DNA from: UBA7239 sp035430165 | Lineage (GTDB): Bacteria > Pseudomonadota > Gammaproteobacteria > Pseudomonadales > UBA7239 | NCBI GenBank assembly: GCA_035430165.1 | Contig: DAOMGE010000006.1 | Span: 1-64,000, forward strand | Direction: 5' to 3' | DNA length: 64,000 nt | Part shown: piece after piece, positions 1 through 9,353 of the stretch | How the letters are laid out: each line of letters starts with the position of its first letter | How positions within the stretch are numbered: position 1 is the first letter of the stretch | Position numbers and translations under genes: made by a program | Notes under the pieces: model-generated | Database searches by the model: none | What the model saw: the letters and a program-made list of their open reading frames with translations, nothing else | What the model was told of the DNA's origin: nothing

Positions 1-13
1 CAAGGTCAAAACA

Positions 14-39
14 GCCCGACATACCTCGTAATGTCGGGC
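14..39. other. Perfect 9-bp hairpin upstream of the acyl-CoA synthetase gene
   Basis: GCCCGACAT (14-22) and ATGTCGGGC (31-39) pair perfectly around an 8-base loop. No T-run follows on the plus strand; read on the minus strand a short TGTTTTG follows. It may be the terminator of a gene lying left of the window or a protein-binding palindrome. Confidence 0.4.
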
Positions 40-135
40 GGTCAATCGACAGCCCCAACCTGCTAGAATTCATCACCCGTACACAGACTATCCCGACAGC
101 ATAATCAACAGACGCATCGCGAGGACCCGAGACGC

Positions 136-1767
136 ATGAGCACCCCGACTTTCAATATCGCCGACTTGTTTGAAATGGTGGCCGACAAGGTACCGGAGCG
201 CGAAGCACTGGTTTGCGGCAATTCACGCGTGACCTTTGCGCAACTGGAAGAGCGCGCCAACCGCCTCGCCCACTTCATGAAAGGCCAGGGTATCAAGGCC
301 GGTGATCATGTCGGCTTGTACATGTATAACTGTGTCGAATACCTTGAAAGTATGCTCGCCTGTTTCAAGCTTCGCGCCGTACCTGTCAACGTCAACTACC
401 GCTATGTGAAAGACGAGCTGCTCTATATTTTTGACAATGCCAACATGGTGGCCTGCATTCACCATCGCGAATTTATTCCTGCTATCGAGGAAGTGCGCCA
501 GGCGGCGGCAGACCTGAAATTGTTTGTCGCTGTCGAAGACGGCACGCATCATGATCTTGGCCGTATCGGTTCATTTGAATACGAAGCCGCCATTCATCAG
601 GGCAATGCTGCGCGTGATTTTGGCCAACGCTCCGGCGACGATCTGTTTATTCTCTACACTGGTGGCACCACCGGCATGCCGAAAGGCGTCATGTGGCCGC
701 ATGAAAATGTATTCTTCGCCGCCATGGGCGGCGGCGGTCATTTCAGTCCGCTGGGAAAATGCGTAGTACCTGAAGATATCAAGACGCGCGTAGGGGATTT
801 TCCCCTGTGTGGAATTGCACTGGCCCCCCTGATGCACGGCGCCTCCTGGTGGTATGCCTGCATCCAATTGCTCGCTGGCAACAAACTGGTACTGAATCAT
901 CATCGCTCATTCAATGGCTCACAAGTGTGGGATATTGTCGAACGCGAAAAATGCAATGCAGTGCAGATCGTTGGTGATGCCATGGCCATACCGCTGCTGG
1001 ATGCACTGAATGAAAATCCCGGAAAATGGGATCTGTCGTCCGTGTTCAATGTCGGTTCAGGTGGTGCCGTTTTCTCGGAAGCCAAACAGGCAGAATTCAA
1101 GAAACATTTCCCGAACTGCTTCATCACAAACGCTTTCGGCTCTTCAGAATCCGGCCAGATGGGCATGGACGGTGGCAACAAGAAAACTGAAGGCGGTCTC
1201 GGCAATGTAGCCAAAAGTGAGTTCATGGATGTGATCATTGAAGACGAGACGCCTATGCGGCATGCCGCACCGGGCGAAACCGGAATCTTTGCGCGCTCCG
1301 GCCATATCCCTGTGGGCTACTACAATGACCCAGTCAAAACCGAAAAAACATTTGTAATCATTGATGGAAAACGCTGGTTGCTGACAGGCGATGCCGCGAA
1401 ACTGGAAGACGACAATTCCATTTCTGTATTCGGTCGTGGCAGCAACTGTATCAATTCAGGTGGTGAGAAAATCTTTCCGGAGGAAGTCGAACAGGCACTC
1501 AAGGCACATCCGGATATTTTTGATGCGCTGGTCGTCGCGACACCCGATCCACGTTTCGGCAGCAAAGTCACTGCAGTCGTGTCTGCACGCGACGGCAAGA
1601 CACTCACACTTGCCGATGTGCAGGAAAAAGCTCGTCAGCATGTTGCCGGTTACAAGGTGCCGCGTGAATTGCATATCGCACCGGAAGTGAAACGCTCACC
1701 CTCCGGGAAACCGGATTACAAATGGGCGAAGGACTATGCCACGTCTGCTGCCGGACTGGTCAAATAA
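136..1767 (+). CDS. AMP-forming acyl-CoA synthetase (FadD-like)
   Basis: ATP-dependent ligase that activates a carboxylic acid to its acyl-CoA through an acyl-adenylate; cytosolic or membrane-peripheral. The 543-residue length is normal for the family. The phosphate-binding motif YTGGTTGMPKG lies near residues 173-185, the hinge-region motif TGDAAKLEDD near 417, and the C-terminal catalytic lysine region PSGKPDYKW near 520. GAGG upstream of the ATG supports the start. The middle (PLMHGASWW, VGDAMA, GHIPVGYYNDP) recalls FadD17/FadD19-type ligases used for steroid side chains or branched acids; that substrate idea is from memory of the families. It converges on an AraC-type regulator gene only 6 bp away. 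Confident as an acyl-CoA ligase, unsure of substrate. Confidence 0.9.
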   Translation: MSTPTFNIADLFEMVADKVPEREALVCGNSRVTFAQLEERANRLAHFMKGQGIKAGDHVGLYMYNCVEYLESMLACFKLRAVPVNVNYRYVKDELLYIFDNANMVACIHHREFIPAIEEVRQAAADLKLFVAVEDGTHHDLGRIGSFEYEAAIHQGNAARDFGQRSGDDLFILYTGGTTGMPKGVMWPHENVFFAAMGGGGHFSPLGKCVVPEDIKTRVGDFPLCGIALAPLMHGASWWYACIQLLAGNKLVLNHHRSFNGSQVWDIVEREKCNAVQIVGDAMAIPLLDALNENPGKWDLSSVFNVGSGGAVFSEAKQAEFKKHFPNCFITNAFGSSESGQMGMDGGNKKTEGGLGNVAKSEFMDVIIEDETPMRHAAPGETGIFARSGHIPVGYYNDPVKTEKTFVIIDGKRWLLTGDAAKLEDDNSISVFGRGSNCINSGGEKIFPEEVEQALKAHPDIFDALVVATPDPRFGSKVTAVVSARDGKTLTLADVQEKARQHVAGYKVPRELHIAPEVKRSPSGKPDYKWAKDYATSAAGLVK

Positions 1768-1773
1768 TCCCGG

Positions 1774-2880
1774 CTAACCCGGCAACCCGCGATCCCGATA
1801 TTCTTTCGGGGTCGTGCCGGTCCACTTCTTGAATGACCGGTGAAAGGAACTGGTATCGGTAAAGCCCATCAATGCAGCAACAGCGCTAATGGAAAGTTCC
1901 GGGCGTGATAAATACACAAGTGACGCATCACGACGGCAGTTATCCTTGATTTCCTGATAACTGATATTTTCCTTGCGCAAACGACGGCGCAATGTAGTCG
2001 CCGACATATTCAGCTTTTCGGTAATTTTCTCGAAGCTTGGAAATTTCTTGCTGATATCGTGCCCAATCAGGGAGCGTATCTGTGACGCAACGGATACACC
2101 ATGGTTTGGCATGGTAATCAGCTGGAAAGGTGCATTGCGCAGGAATTCACGCAAACTGTCCTCGGTTTGCAGGATGGGGAAACCGAGGTAATCCACACTG
2201 AACTTGAAACCGTTTTCCGGCTGGTTAAATTTCAACACACAATTAAAAAACTGCTGATATTTCTCACTGCTTTCTGGTGGGTCGCCATAAAACATGACTT
2301 CATCCAGCTCAATAGTCCTGTCTATCAGCCAGCTACAGAAACGATGCCAGATCGACAGACCACTGGCGATACCCAGCAGCGCCTCCTCACCCATCTGCTC
2401 CACACTGTAAAAGTCCGTATCGTAGTAATAGACCGCTACCGCCTCACCTTCTTCGTTGGTTTCACGGCGAAGAGGCCATCCCAGCGGGTGACTACTTGGT
2501 CTACGGCGTGTTTCCTGACCCGGCTGTCGACTGAATTTGAGAATCTCGTTAAAGTCTGCCGCACGGTTGATTGCATGTTCAAGATTTTTACAATTGATCA
2601 GCGCGTAGCTCATCATACGAAACGTGCCAAGAGGACGTACACCCTGCGCATGCAGGCCAAAGGACTCATCCTGCACCATCCACATTGCCCACTGGTACAA
2701 ACGGCTGTAACAGATCGCAGGTATTGATTCTTCACCGGTATACTGTTTGTCGAGTGGATTAAACGGCAATTCCACTGCTTCGCGAATGGCTGGCATGTCG
2801 CAGCCCTGCGTTTCCAGAAACCGCAGCAACGAACGCACAAATTTGCAGGGAACGGTATCTTCGCTACTCATGCCAACCAT
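1774..2880 (-). CDS. AraC-family transcriptional regulator (OruR-like)
   Basis: Probable DNA-binding activator of 368 residues. The N-terminal two thirds matches the arabinose-binding-like domain of the OruR/ArgR group (residues about 15-230). The last 100 residues hold the two AraC helix-turn-helix units: a first at KLNMSATTLRRRLRKE, and a second in the signature LSISAVAALMGFTDTSSFHRSFKKW ending TPKEYR (given in part only). Members of this group often regulate neighbouring fatty-acid or alcohol catabolic genes, so the convergent acyl-CoA synthetase is a plausible target. It starts 18 bp after the truA stop and may be co-transcribed with it. An alternative ATG lies three codons in; neither start has a strong ribosome binding site. 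Confidence 0.88.
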   Translation of the reverse strand: MVGMSSEDTVPCKFVRSLLRFLETQGCDMPAIREAVELPFNPLDKQYTGEESIPAICYSRLYQWAMWMVQDESFGLHAQGVRPLGTFRMMSYALINCKNLEHAINRAADFNEILKFSRQPGQETRRRPSSHPLGWPLRRETNEEGEAVAVYYYDTDFYSVEQMGEEALLGIASGLSIWHRFCSWLIDRTIELDEVMFYGDPPESSEKYQQFFNCVLKFNQPENGFKFSVDYLGFPILQTEDSLREFLRNAPFQLITMPNHGVSVASQIRSLIGHDISKKFPSFEKITEKLNMSATTLRRRLRKENISYQEIKDNCRRDASLVYLSRPELSISAVAALMGFTDTSSFHRSFKKWTGTTPKEYRDRGLPG

Positions 2881-2898
2881 GTCATCAGGATTCGCTTG

Positions 2899-3726
2899 TC
2901 ACAAACTGTCCGGCAACATAAATGGCCCTTTCGGCATTACCGGTAAACCATAGTCCTTATCGTAATCCACTTTGACCAGATAAAGCGCGCCGGGCGCCTC
3001 TGTCTTGCCACCCGCTTTGCGGTCTCGCGCTGCCAGCACATCACTCACCCATACAGGTGCTTGCAAACCCAGCCCGACCGGCAACAAGAGCCCCATCAAA
3101 TTCCGCACCATGTGATGCAGGAATGCATTGCCGCAAATTTCAACCACCACCCAGTGATTGACTTTTGTCACGCGAAAATGGTGTATCGTCCTGACCGGAC
3201 TTCTTGCCTGGCAACTCGAGCCACGCACCGAGCTGAAATCGTGTTCGCCCAGAAAAAAATTTGCCGCCAACTGCATGGCATCCACATCTATTGGTTTACG
3301 TACCCAAAGACATTTGCCGGCTGCCACAGCTGATTGTGCTGGAGTATTGGCAATGAGGTAACGATATGTGCGTGCTCGCGCAGAAAACCGCGCATGAAAT
3401 TGTGGCTCTACCTTGCAAGCCCACTTGATACGGATATCGCCGGGTAACTGTGAGTTACCACCAAGTACCCATGCCTTGTCCGGTCTATCGGCAGTTGTAT
3501 CAAAATGCAGAATCTGGTTAGTGGCATGCACACCAGAGTCCGTGCGACCTGCACAAACTACTGTCACCATTTCCGCAGCGACAACGCTCAGCGCCGATTC
3601 CACACAGGCTTGTACAGTCGGTTCATTACGACCACTCAGACGCTGCCAACCGTGATAATGGTCGCCACAATATTCCACAGCGATGGCCCAACGAAAAATG
3701 CCCGGGGGAAGTTCTCCACCGGGCAT
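2899..3726 (-). CDS. truA: tRNA pseudouridine(38-40) synthase TruA
   Basis: Isomerises uridines 38-40 in the anticodon stem-loop of many tRNAs. The catalytic aspartate is in the hallmark GRTDSGVHA (residues about 60-68). The C-terminal half carries FLHHMVRNLMG and the central ARTYRYLI, both typical of TruA. The frame stays open upstream to a TTG at 3765, but the ATG at 3726 leaves about 17 residues before the conserved EYCGDHYHGWQR block, as in characterised TruA proteins, so it is preferred (275 residues). It follows fimV, a common gene order in gammaproteobacteria. Identity is secure; only the start is uncertain. Confidence 0.95.
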   Translation of the reverse strand: MPGGELPPGIFRWAIAVEYCGDHYHGWQRLSGRNEPTVQACVESALSVVAAEMVTVVCAGRTDSGVHATNQILHFDTTADRPDKAWVLGGNSQLPGDIRIKWACKVEPQFHARFSARARTYRYLIANTPAQSAVAAGKCLWVRKPIDVDAMQLAANFFLGEHDFSSVRGSSCQARSPVRTIHHFRVTKVNHWVVVEICGNAFLHHMVRNLMGLLLPVGLGLQAPVWVSDVLAARDRKAGGKTEAPGALYLVKVDYDKDYGLPVMPKGPFMLPDSL

Positions 3727-3783
3727 TATTTCTTTGTTGCGCTGATAAGCTGTCAACTCACTCAAACAGTAACAGGGTTGTCG

Positions 3784-6700
3784 TCAGGCGATGCTATCCA
3801 GCAATGCCCTCGCTTCGCGTTTCTGTTCTTCGCGACCTTCCTCAAGTACTTCGTCGAGAATGTCACGTGCGCCATCCTTGTCACCCATATCAATGTAGGC
3901 ACGCGCCAGATCAAGTTTGGTTGCCGCCTCATCCTGGTCAGCCAGAAAACCCAGCTCTTCGTCCACCTCACCGGCATCTGCCGTTACAGCGCCCAGTACG
4001 GCTGCAGCATCGTGATCCGCGCCTGAATCTACAGCCGGAGCAACCGCAACCGGCTGTGCAACGTCAAAAGATACTTCCTCGGCTTGTGAATCAAGATCGA
4101 GATCAAGATCGAAATCCAGGCCCAGATCATCGACAGAAACGATAGCAGGATTTTTCGCAGTTGGATCTTCTGAGCCAACCTCCATGCTCACCGCTGGATT
4201 CTTGGACGTATGGTCTTCAGAGATATCACCAAAATCCACTGCAGGATTTTTTGCTGTCGACTCTTCCGATTCATCCAGCGTTACAACTGCGTTCTTTGAA
4301 GTTGGTTCTTCTGAACCCTCATCCAGTACAACTGCCTGATGCCTTGATGTGAGCGCATCAGAAGAATCAACAGACAGATCGGTTCCTACTGCATCAAGAT
4401 TAAAATCATCGAAATTGAACTCATCTGCAGATGCTGTTTTATCTTCTGGCAAATCAAAATCCAGATCCAGGTCAAATCCCTCAGCTATGGCAGGCTCTTG
4501 CTCTGCTACTGAACCGGCCAGAGACACCGGAGCAGATTCTTCTGCAGCAGCGCTCGAACCATCCAGATCAAAGTCGAGATCAAAGTCCATCTCGTCGTCG
4601 GAAATGCCGGCAGCTGCAGCAACAGACGAAACGCCAAAGGCAAACGGAGTACTACTTGCTCCACTGATTTTGCCACGCAACTCACCAGCACGCATATTGG
4701 CGAGATCGTCATCCAGCTCGATAAGATCCTTGTACGCCTCGTCAAAACTGGAGAGGTTGTCTGATTCCTTATAGAGCTCAAGCAGTTTGAGACGGTAGTC
4801 CGCGCGACCCGGATCTGCTGCAATGGCCGACTTCAACAGGCTTTCACCCTTGTCGAAGTTTCCGAAAGAAATATAGATATCGGCTTCACCCAGTACGTCA
4901 CCTAATTCCGGCTTGGCCTCTTCCACGGCAGCAACAGGTTCTGGTTGTTTTGCTGGCTCCACTGCTTCTGCTTCAGCAGCTGGCTCTGCTTGTGTAACAG
5001 GGGATGACTCCTCACTGTCGGCACCTGCTGTACCGAAATCCGAAAGGTCTTCCTCAAATTCCGGTGCTTCCTGTTCACGACCCTGTGCCATCTTGCGATA
5101 GCCGAACAGCGCCGCGAGGAATCCAATAACGCCCAGAATTCCCCATACTGTCGTACTGAAGAAAGATTCTCCCGATTCAGCAGACTCCGACGGCTTCGCT
5201 GCCGCAGGCTCAACGACAGCAGCAGCCGGACGCGGCGCTTCCTGAGGGGCAGCTGCCTGAGCCGGTACCGCCGCTTCTGGTGGCGGTGTTGCAGCAGGCG
5301 CTGCTGCCGTCGACGCAGCAGGAGCCGCTTCTGATGGTACAGCAGGCAGCTCCGCAGCCGGTGCTACAGGCTGGGAGGTAGTTGCTGCCTGTTGTGCGGC
5401 GGTCGCATCAGCCTTTGCCTTGTCATCTGCAGCCTTTTTGGCATCGGCATCTGTTTTGGCCTGTGCGTCAACTTTAGCTTGTTGCTCGGCTGCCAGTTTG
5501 GCTTGCAAGGAAGCCAATTCGTTGCTTTGCAAACTCATCAATTTTTCAGCGTTGGCAATCTGGGTATCCAGATCCTTGGCACGCGATGAAGCATCAGCAT
5601 GCTCACGCTGAAAGCGGTTTAATTCTTCCATACCTGAAGCAAGCTGGCCTTTTAATGCTTCAACTTCGGCATTGCCTGTTGCGCCAGTAGTTTTTCCTGA
5701 GGCGCTTGCGGAGGATGATGGCGCTGCAAGTTTCAGCTGACCTTCCGGAGCAGATACAGCAGGCGCTACAGGCGCCGCTTTACCCGTAGCATCAAGTTGT
5801 CCTCCAGCAACCGGCGGCTGCTGGCCAGGCTTGGCCTTCCACTCTTTGGCCTGATTATCAACAGAAGCAACTGCCTCGGCCTGACTTATGCTGGAAATTT
5901 CTTCCTGGCTGGGCAGCTTTAGTACTTGCCCCTTCTTGAGCAGATTGATGTTGCCGTTGGAGAAGGCACCTGGATTAAGACGTTGAATGGCTACCATCGT
6001 CTGGTGCATGGTCAACGAACCCGCCGGACGTACACGTTGGGCGATTTTCCACAAGGTGTCGTTCGTCTGGGTCGGGCCGTAGCTACCATCCAAAGGCACT
6101 GCAGCTGCAGCCGCCGCTGGCTTGCCAGATTCCTGTGCTGATGCAGCGACAGACTGTGGAGCTGTTTCAGCGCTGGCTGCAGGAGCTGCCTGCTTTGCTG
6201 GCACTGAAGACGGAGCCTCGGCTGATGCAACACCCGCCTGAATTTCATCCTTTGTTGCACGGCGAACCGTCACACCGGCAGCCGCTGGTTGAGCCTTGGC
6301 CGGCTGTTTTATGGCAGGCTGTTCCACTGCAGGCTCCGCACGGGCAACCTTGGCAGCAGCTACCGGTTTCGAAGCCGCTGGCAGAGTACCACTCACTTCA
6401 GAGACACCTTCGTCCGGGGGTAGTGCCTGACCCGCCGGTACCTGGGTTCCTTTAAGACTGCGAGCCCCACCGGAGCCAGAGTCGGCAAAGGCAGGCAAAT
6501 CCATCAACAGGGTATATTCACGCAACAGACGACCACTCGGCCACTGCACTTCAACAAGAAAATTCAGATACGGCTCACGAATGGGTTGGTCAGTGGTAAC
6601 AACAACCTTGGGATTTTTGGGATCAGCCAGATCAAGCCGAAAACGCAGGCTATTCAGTAAAAAATCACGCTCCACACCAGCTTTCGCAAAATCTTCCTTC

Positions 6701-6885
6701 GAAGCGAGGCTAACCAGAACCTCTCTCTCGGAGACGTTCTTGGCCTGAAGCAGCTGTATATCAGCGCGCAACGGCTCATTCAGATTTGTGCGCAGCTTGA
6801 TCTCCCCCAGCCCAACGGCGTGCGCCTCGGTCAGCATCATGCTGCTAGCCAGTGAAGAGAGTGCGATGACAAATTTACGATCCAT
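3784..6885 (-). CDS. fimV: FimV-family peptidoglycan-binding hub protein
   Basis: Inner-membrane protein that in Pseudomonas supports type IV pilus assembly, twitching and polar localisation. The 1033 residues comprise a signal peptide (1-23, ending EAHA), the conserved FimV N-terminal domain (24-135), a LysM domain (about 268-325), a coiled coil rich in A, K and Q (about 405-497), one transmembrane helix (about 577-600), a cytoplasmic TPR-like segment (660-710), long acidic DFDLDFDL stretches, a short tandem repeat (about 845-915) and the C-terminal FimV helix pair (last 50). The ribosome binding site AAGGGCAGG precedes the ATG. It lies between asd and truA as in pseudomonads. Proline/alanine-rich linkers explain the many spurious antisense reading frames here. 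Confidence 0.93.
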   Translation of the reverse strand: MDRKFVIALSSLASSMMLTEAHAVGLGEIKLRTNLNEPLRADIQLLQAKNVSEREVLVSLASKEDFAKAGVERDFLLNSLRFRLDLADPKNPKVVVTTDQPIREPYLNFLVEVQWPSGRLLREYTLLMDLPAFADSGSGGARSLKGTQVPAGQALPPDEGVSEVSGTLPAASKPVAAAKVARAEPAVEQPAIKQPAKAQPAAAGVTVRRATKDEIQAGVASAEAPSSVPAKQAAPAASAETAPQSVAASAQESGKPAAAAAAVPLDGSYGPTQTNDTLWKIAQRVRPAGSLTMHQTMVAIQRLNPGAFSNGNINLLKKGQVLKLPSQEEISSISQAEAVASVDNQAKEWKAKPGQQPPVAGGQLDATGKAAPVAPAVSAPEGQLKLAAPSSSASASGKTTGATGNAEVEALKGQLASGMEELNRFQREHADASSRAKDLDTQIANAEKLMSLQSNELASLQAKLAAEQQAKVDAQAKTDADAKKAADDKAKADATAAQQAATTSQPVAPAAELPAVPSEAAPAASTAAAPAATPPPEAAVPAQAAAPQEAPRPAAAVVEPAAAKPSESAESGESFFSTTVWGILGVIGFLAALFGYRKMAQGREQEAPEFEEDLSDFGTAGADSEESSPVTQAEPAAEAEAVEPAKQPEPVAAVEEAKPELGDVLGEADIYISFGNFDKGESLLKSAIAADPGRADYRLKLLELYKESDNLSSFDEAYKDLIELDDDLANMRAGELRGKISGASSTPFAFGVSSVAAAAGISDDEMDFDLDFDLDGSSAAAEESAPVSLAGSVAEQEPAIAEGFDLDLDFDLPEDKTASADEFNFDDFNLDAVGTDLSVDSSDALTSRHQAVVLDEGSEEPTSKNAVVTLDESEESTAKNPAVDFGDISEDHTSKNPAVSMEVGSEDPTAKNPAIVSVDDLGLDFDLDLDLDSQAEEVSFDVAQPVAVAPAVDSGADHDAAAVLGAVTADAGEVDEELGFLADQDEAATKLDLARAYIDMGDKDGARDILDEVLEEGREEQKREARALLDSIA
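4137..4354 (-). repeat. Tandem 15-17-residue repeat inside FimV
   Basis: Five degenerate units in the acidic cytoplasmic part of FimV share the core T(S/A)KNPAV followed by acidic residues and SE(D/E): variants read TSRHQAV, TSKNAV, TAKNPAV, TSKNPAV and TAKNPAI. Repeat number in such linkers may vary between strains. No function is known to me. Confidence 0.8.
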
Positions 6886-7060
6886 AACCTGCCCTTATTT
6901 ATCGCCTTTCCGGCGTTTCATGTGATTTGAGCGATGCCGCTATTACCCAAGACAACATCCTGAACGTACCAGCTCGCGTGAATTTACAGGATACAAACAC
7001 AAAAAGCTAGAATACAGATTCAATAATTCATGTAACCCACTGGCACTCATAGAGTTTTTT

Positions 7061-7113
7061 GGGGCGACCCTGAAAATGTGTGGAATAAATCACATTCAGG
7101 ACTGGTCACCCCT
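7061..7113 (-). other. Long imperfect hairpin between asd and fimV
   Basis: On the minus strand GGGGTGAC pairs with GTCGCCCC (one G.U), and CCTGAA plus TGTG pair with TTCAGG plus CACA with small bulges. The arm includes the asd stop codon. An A-run, not a T-run, follows, so it is not a classical terminator. It could protect or process the asd transcript. Confidence 0.5.
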
Positions 7114-8221
7114 CGACAATAATACGCAACATACGGCGCAAAGGCTCGGCCGCACCCCAAAGCAACTGGTCGCCCACAGTAAATGCAGACAAATAATCCT
7201 TGCCCATGTTCAGTGTACGAATGCGGCCCACGGGCACAGAAAGAGTTCCGGTCACCGCTGTGGGCGTCAATTCCTGCACAGTAACCAGCTTATCGTTCGG
7301 CACCAGTTTTACCCAGTCATTAGACGATGCCAGGATCGATTCAACCTCGGACAACGGCACTTCACGCTTCAGCTTGATGGTCAGCGCCTGGCTGTGACAG
7401 CGCATGGCACCAATACGCACACACAGACCGTCAATCGGGATGATGTTGTCACCATCCAGCCCCAGGATCTTGTTCGTTTCAGCCTGCCCCTTCCACTCCT
7501 CACGGCTCTGGCCATTGTCGAGTTTTGTATCTATCCACGGGATGAGGCTACCAGCTAGCGGCGCACCAAATTGCGCGATGGGGAAATCAGCGGCTCGCAT
7601 GGTTGCAGCAACTTTACGATCAATGTCGAGAATTGCGGAAGCAGGGTTTTCAAGCTCTGCCGCAACCCTATTACCCAGCACCTGCATCTGTTTCAGCAGT
7701 TCACGCATATTCTGCGCACCAGCGCCTGATGCAGCCTGATAGGTCATCGACGAAATCCACTCGATCAGACCTTCACGAAACAACCCCCCGAGCGCCATCA
7801 GCATCAGGCTCACTGTACAGTTGCCACCAACAAACTTGCGCTGGCCGTGGTCAAGCGCACGATCAATCACTCCGCGATTAACGGGATCCAGCACGATGAC
7901 TGCATCTTTATCCATGCGTAGTGCTGAAGCCGCATCAATCCAGAAGCCTTTCCAGCCGGTCGCTTCCAGTTTCGGGAATACAGCTTTGGTGTAATCGCCA
8001 CCCTGACAAGTGACAATGACATCCATTTCTTTCAACGCATCGATGTTATTGGCATCAAGTAGTGCACCAACGGGTTTCCCTACATCAGGCCCAGTCTGGC
8101 CAGCTTGTGATGTCGTGAAGAAAAACGGATTGATGTCAGCAAAATCGTTTTCTTCCTGCATGCGCTGCATCAGCACCGAGCCCACCATTCCCCGCCAACC
8201 GACAAAACCGACCTTGTTCAT
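7106..8221 (-). CDS. asd: Aspartate-semialdehyde dehydrogenase
   Basis: Reduces aspartyl phosphate to aspartate semialdehyde with NADPH, the branch point to lysine/diaminopimelate, methionine and threonine. The 371 residues begin with the nucleotide-binding glycine motif VGWRGMVGS (residues 6-14) and contain the active-site cysteine in GGNCTVSLMLMALGG (near residue 135). The length and the MVGSVLMQRM start identify the Escherichia coli-type branch of the family rather than the shorter Gram-positive one. It lies 43 bp downstream of leuB on the same strand and upstream of fimV, a standard gammaproteobacterial arrangement. Confidence 0.97.
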   Translation of the reverse strand: MNKVGFVGWRGMVGSVLMQRMQEENDFADINPFFFTTSQAGQTGPDVGKPVGALLDANNIDALKEMDVIVTCQGGDYTKAVFPKLEATGWKGFWIDAASALRMDKDAVIVLDPVNRGVIDRALDHGQRKFVGGNCTVSLMLMALGGLFREGLIEWISSMTYQAASGAGAQNMRELLKQMQVLGNRVAAELENPASAILDIDRKVAATMRAADFPIAQFGAPLAGSLIPWIDTKLDNGQSREEWKGQAETNKILGLDGDNIIPIDGLCVRIGAMRCHSQALTIKLKREVPLSEVESILASSNDWVKLVPNDKLVTVQELTPTAVTGTLSVPVGRIRTLNMGKDYLSAFTVGDQLLWGAAEPLRRMLRIIVEG

Positions 8222-8264
8222 AACTTCACCTGTTCAAAAATATGTATTCGTTTTTATCCGGAAT

Positions 8265-9341
8265 TTATGCCAGCGCGGCGACTACCGCCTCACCCATCGC
8301 ACGCGTACCAACTGCTTGCATGCCACTGCTCATGATATCTGCCGTACGCAAACCCTGGTCCAACACGTGACCAACGGCTTTTTCGATTGCATCGGCTGCG
8401 GCGGGAGCACCAAGTGAATAGCGCAACATCATCGCTACAGACAGGATAGTTGCCAACGGATTCGCAATACCCTGCCCCGCAATATCGGGTGCCGAACCAT
8501 GACACGGTTCATATAGCCCCTTGCCGTTCACATCAAGCGAAGCGGAAGGCAACATACCAATGGAGCCCGTCAACATCGCTGCCTCATCAGACAAAATGTC
8601 CCCGAACATGTTGCCAGTTACCATGACATCAAACTGTTTCGGCGCACGTACCAGTTGCATGGCGGCGTTGTCGACATACATGTGTGACAACTGCACGTCC
8701 GGATAATCTTTCCCGACACGCTCCATCACTTCACGCCATAACACGGTGACTTCCAGAACATTCGCCTTGTCGATCGAACACAGCTTCTTGTTACGTTTGC
8801 GAGCCAGTTCAAATGCAAGTCGACCGATACGTTCGATTTCGCTCTCACGATACACCGCCGTGTTGAAACCTTCCCGCTCACCATTGTCCAGGACACGCAC
8901 ACCACGCGGGCCGCCAAAATACAAACCACCCGTAAGTTCACGAACAATAAGAATATCGAGCCCGGCAACAATTTCCGGCTTCAGTGATGAGGCTGCCGCC
9001 AATTGCGGATACAGGATCGCAGGGCGTAAGTTGCCGAACAAACCCAGTCTTGAGCGAATTGCCAGCAATCCTTTTTCCGGACGGATAGACGTCTCCAGCG
9101 CGTCCCATTTCGGGCCACCCACTGCGCCAAGCAAGATTGCATCCGCCTTGATTGCCTGCTCGTGTGTAACATCCGGATACGGCACGCCGTGCGCGTCAAT
9201 CGCTGCACCGCCCAGCAAGCCGTTTTCACCCTGCAAATCGAGTGAGAATTTTTTATTGACAACGTCAAGCACTGCCACTGCCTGGTCGACAATTTCAGGA
9301 CCTATGCCGTCACCTGGCAGAATCAGAATTTTCCGGCTCAT
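8265..9341 (-). CDS. leuB: 3-isopropylmalate dehydrogenase LeuB
   Basis: Oxidises and decarboxylates 3-isopropylmalate with NAD+ in leucine synthesis. The 358 residues begin with ILPGDGIGPEIV and carry the family signature GNMFGDILSDEAAML (residues about 238-252), which contains the metal-binding aspartates. Substrate-binding arginines are in the SIRPEKGLLAIRSRLGLF region near residues 85-105. The ribosome binding site AGAGAGA sits 6 bp before the ATG. It follows leuD by 12 bp and is surely part of a leuCDB operon that probably reads on into asd. Confidence 0.97.
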   Translation of the reverse strand: MSRKILILPGDGIGPEIVDQAVAVLDVVNKKFSLDLQGENGLLGGAAIDAHGVPYPDVTHEQAIKADAILLGAVGGPKWDALETSIRPEKGLLAIRSRLGLFGNLRPAILYPQLAAASSLKPEIVAGLDILIVRELTGGLYFGGPRGVRVLDNGEREGFNTAVYRESEIERIGRLAFELARKRNKKLCSIDKANVLEVTVLWREVMERVGKDYPDVQLSHMYVDNAAMQLVRAPKQFDVMVTGNMFGDILSDEAAMLTGSIGMLPSASLDVNGKGLYEPCHGSAPDIAGQGIANPLATILSVAMMLRYSLGAPAAADAIEKAVGHVLDQGLRTADIMSSGMQAVGTRAMGEAVVAALA

Positions 9342-9353
9342 ATCAATCTCTCT

